Positions 13,793 through 28,700 of a stretch of DNA of 64,000 bases are shown piece by piece; position 1 is the stretch's first letter; every line of letters begins with the position of its first letter. Position numbers and translations under genes: made by a program. Under the pieces are notes generated by a model. It saw only the letters and a program-made list of their open reading frames with translations. It made no database searches and had not been told where the DNA came from. Origin of the DNA: Sipunculus nudus. Lineage: Eukaryota > Annelida > Sipuncula > Golfingiida > Sipunculidae. The stretch covers positions 43,214,019-43,278,018 of the forward strand of contig CM049306.1 of NCBI GenBank assembly GCA_026874595.1, written 5' to 3'.

Positions 13793-16700
13793 GATGTGGC
13801 ACGCTTTGAAACCACAAGACCTAGGAATCCAAAATACGGCATAGTGTTAGATGTCCCCAGGATCTCCTACCAAGCTGAAAACTGGGTCTTTGCGACTTTG
13901 TTCCTTTGAGAAATTAAGGAAAAACCTCAATTTTTTATTAAAAACCTTTTTTCACACTTCAGGGCTGCCTAATATCAAAACCACTCATCTGTTTTTAGCT
14001 CAGCTGACTGTAAGTCATCTGAGCTATAGTCGTGGTCCATTGTCCGTCGTCCGTCCGTCTGTCCGTCCGTCCGTAGATGTGGCACATTTTAAAACCATAA
14101 GACCTAGGAATCCAAAATTCGGCATAATGTTAGATGTCCCAAAGATCTCCTACCAAGCCGAAAACTTGGTCTTTTCGACTTCGTTCCTTTGAGAAATTAA
14201 GGAAAAACCTCAATTTTTTATTAATAACCTATTTTCACACTTCAGGACTGCCTAATATCAAAACCACTTATCCGTTTTTCCTCATATTTACCATAAATAT
14301 TCCTCTATATAGTTCCTATGTACATTTAAGAAATGATGTCTGTATTATATAATTTAAAAAAGTTATGTACCCAAACATAATGCATTTTGTAAAAAATCAG
14401 GAAAGATATTTGATCACTTAACACAAAACATGTTAAAGCTATGGACCTTTTTTCCAGTAATATAACTTTAATTAATCAAAATTAAATTGTATACCCAAAA
14501 TTAGATGAAAATCTTTTTAATTTTTTAAAATATTAATAAAAATAAAAAATTGGTACCTTAAATTTTGCCCAACTTTGACCATGGCACGTTTTTTTTCCTG
14601 TAAGTACTGTGGATTTAATTTTCACAGCATGTTTTTGTTAACTTTTCAACTGTTAACACCAAAAATTTGAAACCAGTTGATCAAAAACTGTAGATTTTAT
14701 TCAAGTTTGCAAGCACCATGTAACATTGTTTACATCAAGCTAGTGTTATGCAGTTTGCAAGAGCTCAGCTCCCCAGCTTCAGCTCTTAGTTCCTTAAATT
14801 GGGCATACAGTTAGATGTCTCCAAAATTCCCTACCTTGCCAAGAATTTGGTCACTAGGACTTAATACCTTTGAGATATTAATGAAAAACTTCATTTTTCA
14901 ATTAAAAAACCATGGTTACACTTCAATACTGCCTAATATCAAAACCACTGATCTGACTTTAATCATAAATGATATACATGTTTTTCTATACATTCTCTGT
15001 GCACATGCCAGAAATGATGTCAGTATTGCGTAATTGCTTTAAGTTATGGGCCCAAACATAATGCACTTTGTAAAAAATCAAGAAATATATTTACTCCCTT
15101 AAGAAGGGGCTTGCTGAAGCTAGAGATTTTTTGTCAGGGATGTAACATTATTTAATCAAGATTCAATTGAATACCCAAAATTAGTTCTGAATTTTTCAAA
15201 TTTTATAAGTTATTGGTATAAATGTAAAATTAGTAGCTTAAATTTTGCCCAACTTTGACCATTTCACTTTTGTTTCATGTGAGCTCTGTTTATATAATTT
15301 TCATATCATGCACACATAAGGATTTCAGCTTTTTAGTTTAGAAAGCTGAAAGAAATTGGCCTAAAATTGTAGCTTTTATTAATGTTTTTATGAGACCCTG
15401 TCAGACTTTGGCTCTCTCCAGCCACTCTTGAGTCACCTGTATGTTGACCTTGTTGAACTTTCAGCAAATTATGCATGCTTGAGGCGAGGCATACACGGGA
15501 ATCCAGGCAGCTTATGGCCAGCCACAGTTGATCCAGGTGTCCAACCCAACTCATCTGGTAGTTTTAACCAACAACATAACAATAAACAATAAATTAATCA
15601 ATTTTTATTGGTTTTTAATAACAAATTAAAGAAAAATAGAAAAGGAATTTGTTAGTTTATAACAATAGGGAATTAACTTGCAGTTACTGATGATATAAGA
15701 ATCTTGTATCGATGGATAGAATGTCACGTATTCCAAATAACACCATGCAGTCACCTATGGCATTTTTCAGTTCAATTTTAATAATAAAAGAGAAAATCAT
15801 ATTATTCATTACTAATCATTAGGGATCATATGAAGGAAATTAATGATAGACAAAGATGGAGTTAATAATATTAATCTAGATTCCTACTGTGTCTAGTGTG
15901 TACATTGATGTGAAATTAGTCCAAAATAAATATATCACATTTATTTTTTTTAATATAAATAAAAGCCATAAAACCAGGTACTTATGATCATTATTTAAAT
16001 GTGTGAATTTTGTACATTCTGGATTCTCAACACCATTGTTTGGTGAAAACTAAATAAATACCAGACATGGTGGGAATACTTTGCAATTGTATTTAAATAC
16101 GAATATGAATATGTACTCCATTATAAAATTTCTTGCATAAAGAATGGGAATTCAGGTAAAAATGAAAGTATATGAATACCAGTGCAAATACTTTCCAAAT
16201 GTATTCATGAATACATTCATGAATATATTCTTTAATATTATTTTAATAATCATTTCAGTTATATTTCATTTTAAAAATCATACAATTTTTTTTTTAATAA
16301 AAATTATATCTGGGACAATATTTTTAATTTTTTTAATAAATAGTTAAACTCTTATATTATATGTTCTGCTTATAAGTTATATGGCCAAGTCAAAATCTGT
16401 GTGACAATAGTACTCCATTTGTTAATAAAATAAATGAAATCAATTCTCTTCATTGTCTCCAAAGGTACTATCAAAATCATGCATAAGCTTAACAACAACA
16501 ACTCATAATACAGCTTATACTTATTACCACACAAAACCATCATGTGCCTCATTTCTAAATCATATTTTTTTATCATATATAACAGCTGAGCACCGTGACC
16601 CATAGGTCCCTTGTTTTCAGTCCCATTCCCTGTATGCAATCACATGTCAAGGTACAGTTCTTATGTGTCTAATGATATTTTAGTTTATTGTAATTGATAT

Positions 16701-19700
16701 TTTACAATTTTGCGTTTTCTTCTTCAGCCTGTGAGTGTAATGACCACGCTGATGTCTGTAACAATACTAGTGGGAGATGTTTTTGCAGAACACGAGGTAT
16801 CACCGGGGATAAATGTGATACGTAAGTATTACTTTAAAAGTGGTTGACGTGCAGCTTAAAATAAATGTTTAACCTCAGACACATGTAATTGATTTTGCAG
16901 CCAGGGTTTTGCCATGCCAGTTGGCGCCTCATCTAGGGTAGCCAGGACAGGCTTCTGCCAGCCGGCACAAAGCTAACATTTGCAACCCACCAACCGGCAC
17001 AAAAGATTACAAGCAGTGAAATTTTGGTTAATTATAACATCAAACTGCATAAACTTTGTACCTCATAAGTTTGTTTACAAAAATTGAATGGAGAGCCAAA
17101 ATAATAATAAAAAATAGATATAACACATAGAACAGCACAAAGATAAAACTGACATTATCATAATTTATGTGTGATGAAATGGGGAATACCCCAGAATCCC
17201 CTTTGTGATTGGCTTATTGCAGAGTTAAGGTAACAGTGCACTTCCAGAAAGTTTCAGTTTAACCCTTTACTGTTCAGATTAGCCTGTGGATTGTCACACT
17301 CCTACTGTTCAGATTTATTTTGCATTTTTTCCACATTTTGACATGAATCTATATAAGAGACATTTACTCAGTAACCGTTAAAGGTATCTTTGTGAAATTT
17401 TCAGCTTTTACTGTCAGGTATATGTCCTTCATGTTATTTTATTTATTTTCTACATACCTGGTTTGATATGTATGTAACTAAGGTATATACAGGTAAAAAC
17501 AGGTAAATCTGTACTACCTGTATTTCCACTCACTTGTATATCACCAAAATGACCCCTTTCATCCTGTTCAGGTAACCCATGAACCATTTGATAAAAAAAG
17601 GGAAATGTAAGGATTTTTTTTCACTCTAAGGTAATTATATATTAAAGGTAAAAAAAAGGTAAATGATTTGGTTTAACACTGGAAAGGGAACCACCGACGA
17701 ACCAGAATGGGCTAGTAAAATTGGATTTTTCTGTGGGAATCATATATTTTTCACCTGAAAAGCTTGCTGACCAAAAGAGCACATTCTATGACTATTGACA
17801 TATAACACATATGTTTACCTGTACAGGTAAGAAAAGGTAAATTATTTTTTTTCTGAATATGTACGCAAACACCTTGTTCATCATTATAGTTACTATAAAT
17901 TAATACCTTCTCTATTTATGGACTGTATAATTAATTTTGATATAAGAACAGGTGCTTTTAATACAGTAATTAAGTTACCTATGTGAATAGTACCTTTGTT
18001 CTTCAACTGATCTAATTACCTGTGACAGTGACAAAATCATGCTGAAAAGTGGCTGGTGAGAATAGGGATAAACAAGTGTCAACTGTGTAAAACCATTATA
18101 TTTTGATTTTTCAGACATGTAAAACATAAATTGATAATTTTGGTTACAGTTACACATAAAAACATACTCACCTGTACAGGTGAGTTCAGGTAAATCCAGG
18201 TAAATTATTTTTTAATGAAGTATATATTTTATACATGTAATTAGGGAGGACAAAAAAAAACAAACAACTTAATTTTTAGTGCCATGTGTAAAATTTATGA
18301 ATTACAGGTACTAACTGCACTATTTATTGGGTTACCTGAAATGATACCTTTGATCTTAAACAGATTTAATTACCTTTGTAAGTACAGAATATAAAGACAA
18401 CTTTTCATTTTAAAAGTGGAAAGGAAATTTTTGAAGGAGTCAAAACAATATGCAGAAGCTATCTTTTAATTAACTGCAAAGCCATGAGATTTGTGCATTT
18501 CAATTTTGCCAATTGCTACCTGTAAAAGTTTACTCACCTGCACAGGTAATATCAGGTAAATAAAGGTAAATTCTCATTTTTTAAATTTAAATTATATATT
18601 GCACTTGTTATAAGGAACATCGCAATAAAAACTATTTACTTTTGTCCAATGTGCAAAATATATAATTTATGGGTGTAAAATGCACAAATTATCTGGTTAC
18701 CTGTAATATACCTTTTTATGTCAAATTAATATATTTTAACATGTGCAGGCAAAAACAAATCGCCGACGGATTATAAAATAAAATCTGGAAAATTGTGTCT
18801 ACTCTGTTTGTTTACATTTCATGCAATAATAAAATTGCTGTTTAGTTGGTCTGTCGCGTTTATCTGCACAGGTAAAAATCCAGGTGCGACAGGTAAACAG
18901 GTGTGCACTTGGTTCGATCAACGATTAGCCTTAATAAACGTTGATATATCCAAATCTTTCCCATTCTAAACAGTGCAAATGTACTAAAATTTGAAATAAA
19001 AATCAAAACAAATATGTCTTACACTTGTGAAAACTGTTATTTTCCTAATTGAGGGTATCCATGCAATTTCTTTTGAATTACCCGCCCCTTCGCGGCTGAC
19101 GGTGATTGAGCGATAATGAGTGAATTCAGCAATGTGTAGCACACAAGGTACATTAATGACGCGGTTTTGCGGACTTTAGTCGCAGGATTAACCTATCTTG
19201 TCAATATAACGGAAAAATAAAAATAAATTAAAATTTTTACTGGGCAATTAAGATGCAAGACGACACGTCTGTTTGGGTTTCTTTCCTGAATGGTCCAATT
19301 CAACCGCGTCATCCCTCAGCCAGCGATGACGCACTGACGCTGCAAACTTTTCTGACCCAATCGCGTCTACTTTTACATCGGCAAGGTTCACGTGACTGGG
19401 TCTGGCGTGTTTACTTTGTAAAGTCTTTTAAATGGACAAGGTTCACGTGACTAAGTCTGGCGTGTTTATTATAAGAGGCATCATGAGATGCAGTGCCGAC
19501 TGGCGGTCGAATTATTCTTTTTTTTTTGGGGGGGGGGGGGGGTTGTTTGTTGGAAATACCTGGAAACATCCTTTCACGTCATGCAATATATGTATATGCA
19601 TTAGAAGGGATTCTTTCCCGCAGGGATCAGAAACAACGAGAACACGTACTGATAGTACTTAGATAGTAGAACAATAATTCATTACATATATAATATATAT

Positions 19701-22700
19701 GCACATTAATGTAAACAAATCGTTATTAACAAGAATATAAAATAACGGAAAATCAATATTTTTTATTGTTGGAAAGGTGTTTTTAAAATGTGCTATTGGG
19801 ATAATGCACATAATACCAAAGTTTATAAACTTGGGCAAACGATACTAAACTGTGAAGTAACACCAAAGAAACATGTTTTTCACAGTACATTTTAATGTAT
19901 GTTATGTTTTTCAAATATATAGGCCTACGTATGTCCAACAATGCCTATCAAAATTATGCCTAGTTACTATGATTTCATAGCAGTACATTCTGGTATCTTA
20001 GAGGAAATTTGCACATACATATCTTTATGCACTTACTTATCCAGGTCTTCAATTTGCACTTTATTTCATCTTAGAGGAAAATTGCACGTACATATCTTTA
20101 TGCACTTACTTATCCAGGTCTTCAATTTGCACTTTATTTCAGTGACATTTAAATGAAGCATAATTACGTTATGAAATTAATATAAAATGGAAATATAATA
20201 TGTAATTACATTTATTCAATTCAACTTCACTTGAAGAAAAGTAGGAAATTTATTTAATAATTTTGAGACGCACAATTCCTTGGTTAACTAGATGTATACA
20301 CGAGACCTAACTTCAAATCATATATCTAATCTGGTAACCTCCGTATGCAACTTTGTACATTTAAGCCTTCATATAGTCAGAATGCATAAGTCATGCACTG
20401 CTGATAAAACTTCATCTTCAGCAGGAATGCATGCGGTCTCCCCAGGCTGCAAGGTAGTGATTTCACGGAGATGCAGAGTTCCAGTTAATCATAAAACAAC
20501 ATGCAGCAACAATTCAATAATTCTAAAGAAGCGCCTGGAATGTTCCAAAAACTTCTAATAAGTTATGATCCCTTGGGTGTTTGTTTATTTATTTATTTTG
20601 TATTCACCAGTCCCGTCAGCTGTAGAGACGCGGACCATGACCTACACCTTGCAATTATACATGTCGTTCGGTTCCCAACATTGTAAATGATATCCTTTGT
20701 TGATTAATGTAATAGGTGCCAATTTAAAGTAGTAATTTTCACTCCGAATCCCCGCCTGGTTGGCCACATGATGTGTGCTGTCTTTCCGCTAAAATCTTCT
20801 GTGTGATAGGAAAATTTCAGTGTGCTAATAAAACTGTCAATCAAACGTGAAAATGACAAGGTCTGGTGGGTAAAAATAGAAGCCGACACCTTGTGGTATT
20901 TTAGGTCTTCGAAAGGGGCAAGTTTGAGACAAAGCCATCAAACATTTTGCAATATAGATATATTTGTATACCTGCGTCTTTTAAATCTTATCTTACAGCA
21001 ATGGAAAGGTACAATTATATTTCAGTCTAATTTGTCCACCTGCTTGGTTTCTCGTCATTTTGAATACACCATGCGCATGCATATCGAAAGTCCGCATCTT
21101 CGGTCTTTATATTTTACTTTCACTGTGTCACCGTCACTATATATATACATGCTATAGCTTCTAATTTAAGATTGGCAAATGCATTTTATTCATTTGTCCT
21201 GCATGTATCATGACTGAGACTGACTCCGCCGTATGACTTTAAAGGATTATCATGACCAAGACACATTTTCCATATTTAATCCCTGGGCCATGCATGCACG
21301 GTGACTGGGTTTTGAGAGCGATATCAATATAAAGCGGCGTTTATACCGGGCGCATGGTATATGCGATATATATGCAGGCGGTCTGCGGTATACACTATGT
21401 ATTTTTTATGAACATAGGCAGCGAATGAAACCGATTTGAGAAATTGACATGGATGAAATGTAAAAAGGAGTTATAAGTTCTGGTATCAGTGGTAAGATTT
21501 TATGTTTAAAAGGTACAAACATTTAACGCAGTACTATTCCTTACAACAATGAATAGCCTGTTATAGGCAAACATGTATTACCAAAAAAAAATATTTACTT
21601 CAATTCATAATATAATAGGTTATAGTTTTATAATTTTATTTGCTATGTGCCATATATATTTAAGGATGTTTTGCAGCTCCTCCCAAAATCTGTTTCACTG
21701 GCAGTGACAGTGCTTTTTCAATCACTAATGAAAATTATAATACGCACATACTATATACATGTGTATATATATATAGGCCTATATACACACACATGCACAC
21801 ACAAAAGCGCGCACACGTGCACGTACACATGTAGCCTATACATATTCAGAAAGTACTACACATATACAAATTTGTAAAATCTGTTCAGTATGTGTTGAAA
21901 CCGTATTAATATATTTGTTCAAGCGTATAAGTCACTTACTGTCTTGTCTTACATATTCAAGGATCTGGGTGTAAGCGTGCAGTTCCATGTACGTCGTATA
22001 ATAATTACATCAATATTTCATGAAGTATATTATCATTATATTTTACACTGGAAAATTAACTATATCCATAAATTATCTGGCTCTTTCTTAGTTAAGACGG
22101 TATCAATTTTATTTTCAATTCATAAAGTCTCTTAGAATGATTGACAGTTCTTGTGCACGGCCGATTGTGCCAGATAACGATTGTACATGGAATGTTTGGC
22201 ACAGAAATGATCACTAGTAAACAATCAGACATCACATATATATACGACATGATATATGACAGTATCTTCGATTTTTATTTATGAAAATATGTTAATATTT
22301 AAAATAAATACTCATCTTATTATATGATATCGGTAAAACATGGTTTTCCAGTGCCATTACATGACACAATTAGGAGGTCACTCAGATCACGTGCGTGGTG
22401 TCTGTCAAACGGGTCAGTCAGTCGGACGGCGATCATTGGTCACAAGTTAAACCAATAAAAAAAGGGATAATATATGATCTTGGAAATATTTAACGGAAGT
22501 TAACTCTGTAAACACATTGCACTTGGTTTTCTCACTGGAATTGATAGCCAACATTTAGTGATTTACCGATTTCTGATGAATTTAGCGAAAGTGTCTGATT
22601 TTACTCTCGCAGGCGACATGTTACCAGGGCCCACGTAACAAGGCCATGTGAGTGAAAGTCAATCATTTTTATTTTTTTCCAACAAGTCGGCGTCCGCGCC

Positions 22701-25700
22701 AGTTTGGATCTTGGTCACATGTTAGAACAACTCTTGACGTTCTGCTCTTTCATTTAAGTACAAATATGATAGATGACAATAGATATTTCACCCCCAAAAC
22801 TTGCCCCAAATACGGGTATGTAAAATGGGCTTTAGCGCGCCCTGGCGGGCGCCTTTGAATTCTAGGCCTGTGACAAACCGTGCGCCCACCAAGGCGGTAT
22901 TGGAGTTTAAAGGCTTAACAGGTCTGTCTAAAAGTCGGCGAATATGACAAGAGCCTGAGAATCCATATAGAATTTTCAGAGAGTTTTGAAGGATGGTTAA
23001 TACAAATGAAAGTTAAAATTAAACATCAATATGGCTTGAAAACCATACTCTTAGTATGTTTTTCCACTGTTAAAAGACCATTTTAAATAATAATTCTTGC
23101 AGAATTAAGTATTTATAAGAGCTAAATAAAAAAAGGACTTGTAACTAATGTGTCTAAAGTACATGGACCCCACCCCCACCCTACCCCAGACATGACCACC
23201 TCAGCTTGCTTCCCCAATGTCTGTGAATTAAGCTCGCACTTAAATTTGTCCAGCTATAACCCTGATTGCAGCATATACTAAAATACTACATTTTTGGTAC
23301 TTCTTCAGGAGTCGCATTAGATTAACTGGAAATCTGCATTCTAAGTGGGGGGGGGGGGGGTACCTGTTATTGGATGCTCCCAAAACCGTTATTCACTTAT
23401 TTAGACCATGCTCCGAGGTTCATTCATGCATAATTGACTGTACATTTGTGAATACTTCCTGATGATGTGCCTGAATCTGGATCATGTGCCAGATCCACAC
23501 AAAATTTATTCTTTATTGGCCCATTCCCTAAATGCCCTGAAAATTTCATGAGATTCCTTTCATGACTGTACGAGTTAGGTTGTGAACAAACACACAAACA
23601 TACAGATGGGGATGACTGTATATTCCCCTGGTGGAGGCAACAAATGAATTTATAAATAACCCTTTGGTTTCTAAAATTAACAAAGAAATGTTTATGCATA
23701 TGACTTTATTAATATTAATTATATGTTAATCATCCAAATACATAACCTCTTCTGTCCTGTTTCAGTTGTGATAAGGATTACTTTGGCAACCCTAGAGGTG
23801 GAGGCACTTGTTATTGTGAGTACACTTTCAAATGTTATCTTTAGATCTTCAAAAAGTCCTCAGCTTTTGCACCAATCAGTTTATTGATCATGTCAGATCT
23901 AGTTTGTTGCTGTGACTGTTTGTTGCTTGCTCCAGGACAAAATTAGATAACATTTACTTAATTTATCTCTATTAAGATGATGACTTGTCATCTATCGTCT
24001 TTTTATCACACACATGCATTATCAATAAATGTGGTTTAAACTGGAAAACTGTTATTCTACATTAATGTTTGGAATTATAGAGATTTCCCCTCATGTTTAC
24101 CATGTAGAAGAACCCAAATATCAAATAATGCCAATTTATACACAAACATGTCTTTTTCAAAACAAACAGTGTTTTGGTCACATTGTTTTATTTTCTTGAT
24201 ATTTTCTCTGGATAATTATGATTTTGAATCATTGGGCAGTTCATAATTATGTAAAATGTGTTTCATAATGTATAGAAAGTGGGGTTCCTAGCTCTTATGT
24301 TACTCATCTAAGTCTTTATGGATATTCTGGTATTTTTTAAATTGAACTTTTTATTTTCGATCTTTATTACAGATAACTTGGCAATCAACTTCCAGTTCAC
24401 ATTCAACCTTTCAAAGAAAGATGACAAGTATTATACACGCATCAACTTCAAGAATATGCCGAATAAGGTAAAATGTTACAAGCTTTTTTCTGTCTAAGAT
24501 ATCAGTGATACAATGAAATAAATTTCATTTTACAGCTCCCTAGTGAAAATGCATTAAGGTCAAAGAAGGAGCTGCATGTTTCATCTATATTTAATTTTGT
24601 TTAAGATACTTCTATCATTTTTTTATTATAACATTTTTCAACTCTTTATATATGTTCTGCAATGATTAACAGAATAAAAATAAAGCAAGAAGAATTATTA
24701 TGTTGTGCCTGTTTACAAAGATTATACCCATTTTCTGGAACTGATTTTATCATGAACTTTACTTGTGCATCAATCATAAATCAGTGAACAGTAAATACTA
24801 ATAAATGGGGGTAAGAGTAAAAAGCTAGATGGCTAATTAGAATATATTGGCAGAGGAGCTGTTCCTCTCTATGATATCAGTAAATAACTAGTTGGTTTCC
24901 TTTATTTTCAGGCCGACAGTGATGTTGATTTCTTCATCAACTGCTCACAAATTGCTTATGTCAACATAACAATCAGATCAAGTGAGTGGTAGTCTTTAGC
25001 CTTCTCCTGAAACTGTTTTACTTTAAGTCAGTCTCCTAACAGTTGTTTCAGTATGCAGTGAGAGTGTTTAGGACTGTATCATGTCTTACAGTACTTACAG
25101 ATATTTGAATGTTTGTTCTGGGTATATTTTAGACTATTTTGTTCAATACATTCGAGTAGTAGCTGGACCCTGAATCACTGCTTCATATGGTTTTAAAAAA
25201 GGGACGTCATGGTGTGCCCACAGAAATTGAAATGTTTCTGCATATATTGTAAATTGCATACATTTCTAATATAACTCGTAATTCAAAGATATAAATGAAA
25301 CTTAGACTTCATGAAGTCTTCCACATTCAGGGAATGGTGATTTTAACTGTAGTTTTTGCGGTCTTTTTGCAGAAAATATTAAAGGTGAGCAGGTGCTTGA
25401 GGAGATGGTGCTTTGCCGTGATGTAAGGAGAAAGTTCTCACACCGTGACTTTGTGTTCTCAAGCGATGCCAACACAACGTTCTTTGTCTATGTCCAAGAC
25501 TTTACCACACCTTTCTGGCTAAAGGTATGGCTGCTGTGTACATATATCAGATGAAGAAAGGAATCCAAATAAATGATAAAAATCAACTTAATGCACAGTA
25601 TAGATTGTTGGTTTATCAGTCACAGCAGCTGGTCCAGTAAGATTATCAGTGTAACTGACAATAATCATTGAAGTAGTACAGGTACAATTCTCATACAGTT

Positions 25701-28700
25701 GTACCTTTCTAGAAAAGTTTATCATTTATTTATTTCAATGAAAATCTTTTAATATTTATAAATATTAATGATTGGCACACCACCAATCATCTTTTGCCAG
25801 TGGAGAATGACAAATTCAGCTAAACTGATTAGAATTAGTTATGGTTTTAAAATTCTCATTTAAATACCACCACACCATGTACACCCCATGCTAAAATTGT
25901 ATGTTGTGACACACCAGGTTCTTCTGTTATCACATTTACACAAATACTTTCTCCAAAGATGTTATAATCAGTTAGTTAAAATTTGCTTGATTTCTTATTG
26001 TATCATCTGTCAATAATGGAGTGCCAGATTTGGTTTGGATATCAGTGTGAATATTTTGACAGATGGTTGGACCTTCTCTGTACAGATTCTTTGTCTTTGT
26101 CACATGTTTGATCCTGGGCAGAGGTAAAGCCCAGTTTGAGCTCCACTCCTGTTCCATATACATTGTAGTTCATTTCGTCATTAACAAATGCTGATTTCCT
26201 ATCTGTTGTCTCTTTGTTGTAGATTTCATTCTCTCAGATGCCTAAAATTGACCTGGTGCATTTCTTTGTAACCTTCTTCAGGTGAGTACTTATTTATTTC
26301 ATATTTTTCTAGTAAGTTTATACAAATTTGTTCTTAATTATCAGTTCATGGTTTTTACAGTGTGGCATAAAAAAAAAGTCTCATAAAACAAAATAAAGTA
26401 TACAACAAATTTTGTGTCACTGTTTGCTGCTAAGAGGGTAACAAATAGAAAAAATTCTCAGTGTGAAGTCATACTCTCATGTCACTGAATCGGTTTTAAT
26501 TTTGTCTTAAAGAATAAAGAGGTGGTTTTAATTCTGTCTTAAAGAATAAAGAGACTGTTAAGTTGAAACCTAAATGTAAGCACCTAAAATATATGAGACT
26601 GTCGAATCAAGATACAGATAAAACAAGTAATGTGACAAAAGCAGTTGAGGACACAAGAAAGAAGTATTCTTGAGAGAGAATTTTAACAGAGACTTATCAG
26701 TTGTAGGTAGATGTTAAAGTTTTGTACAGTATGGTTAATTGAGGGACCTTACCTTTACTTTCAGCTGTTTCCTGTCATTGCTTCTGATCGCTGCAATAAT
26801 TTGGAAGGTCAAAAGTAGATATGATGTCTTCAGGAGAAGAAGGGTGAGTTCTTACATGTATTAGCCATCTAGGTCCATCTACAGGACAGGTTTTGTTATC
26901 AAACAATGGACAAGAAAAAATGGAACCAAATACACTACAAGAGTATGATTAGCATCACACCTGAAATTAGGTCATTGTAATATAATTTATTGGCACTACA
27001 GGCCAAAACAAACTGTTTATGCTTTGCTATGATAATCTTCCTGAAAGTTATGTGTATGTCTGTTTTTGAGAAGCCACATACTAAAGGACATCTTTATAAC
27101 AAACTTATTTGATTTTACACCGTGGACATTTATGAAAATATAGTTAATGAGAATTCTGCAAGTACCATAGAGAGAATATGAAATACATCCCACGACAGAC
27201 ATTCCATATATTAACATTATGACACACAGTCAGTACCCCTTTATAAAATTTTGGTTTAAGTACTCAGAGGCATAGAATTTTTGTCAATTTTCAGATGGAA
27301 TTTGTGCAAATGGAGCAGAGAGCCAGTCGGCCTTTTGCAGCATGCTTGATTGAGGTTGATGACCCATATCTGAGTGACCAGTCATCATTGCTGAGGTCAC
27401 AGCATACACACAGCGATACCAGGGGCTCCAGAAGGAAAAAGGTAACAGACAACAAACTTATAGTTATTGATACCAGGGGCTATAAAGTGGACAAAGGTTA
27501 GAGGTGCCAAATCGGTTAAATTTAGTCTGGTCAGTTTTGTCAGATTTCTTATTGACAGTCTCTAAAGGATTGAAAACAATATTACACATACTTGAAGGTA
27601 CTTAGCAGAGCTCATGTTAAAGCCAGATCTGGTCACGGAAAGGACACTGAAAAGAGATATAAGCATGATAGAAGCTAAATAGACAATGACAAAAAAAGAA
27701 ATACAAAGTGCACATGAAGTAGACTTGTAGGGCACAAAGGGCTCTTGTGATCTGGTGGTATCCATCGATACATTTTACTGTACATGCACATAAGATATTT
27801 ATCAGATTAAGTTCTGTGTTCAGACACCATGACCTCATGTATAGTGTATCTAACCTGTATATCCTGTTTGCTACTTGCAGCACCTGAAGAAGCCCACCCC
27901 TAGCCCGGTTGCCATGGAACCCCTCCATGGCAACAAAACAGCAGTGGTCTCATTAGTGTTCATTCTGCCCAAGGGTGACGAAGAATTCACCCCGCCAGGG
28001 TCGTCTGGCCTGGTTGTAGGCAGTTCTCTAGTCACAGTCGGTAAGTCTAAAACAAGAAAAATCATATACTGTGGTTGGTTTATATTCGCCTGGCTGGAAT
28101 TTCACAATTTCTTCATTTTGAAGAAATTTGAGGGCTTCTTTTTTGATATCACAAGAACTGTAAAATGAAAGTACAACAGTATTTGTATGTCTTATAAATT
28201 AAGAATATAACCTGCAACATTTACTGCTTATATTTCTGTTACAATCATTGTATTAAGATATGTGTAACAAATGTGTAATTTATCCCTGGTGAATGTCGCA
28301 TGATTGACAATAATTAATGGGTGTTTGCATGGTTCTGATACCATGCACAGGTTAGGTTGCTGATTAATAAACCATGTTTTCATGGGTGTCCCAATTGTAC
28401 AGATGCATCATCAGTTCTCATTTAACCTTTATGATTTGGCAATTTATTCCTGCGGGTTTCATATTCCCAATTATTTCCCATTTGCGAATATTGCAAAATT
28501 AAAACCCTCACAAACAAAATGGCAACAACAGTATGTTACATGTCCCTATCCAAGCTTAAAACAGATGAATTTACCTGGGGTTAAATATTATAATATTTAC
28601 AGGCAGTCATCACTTTATGTGTTCAGAATGGGAATCTTTTAAAATATTATAAGAATTTTATTTTTAAAACTTGTTTCAACTGTTGATTTGAGTTTTATAT

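Larger units (their letters stand above)
18906..23425. other. Intronic region without recognised exon
   Basis: This 4.5-kb stretch of the 6.9-kb intron has more CpG than its surroundings near 19080-19480 and 22380-22900. It holds a duplicated TCACGTGA site (19382-19470), a 73-bp tandem duplication (19995-20140), TA/CA microsatellite near 21760-21840 and a G run near 19530. No reading frame here resembles a known protein. Confidence 0.5.
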
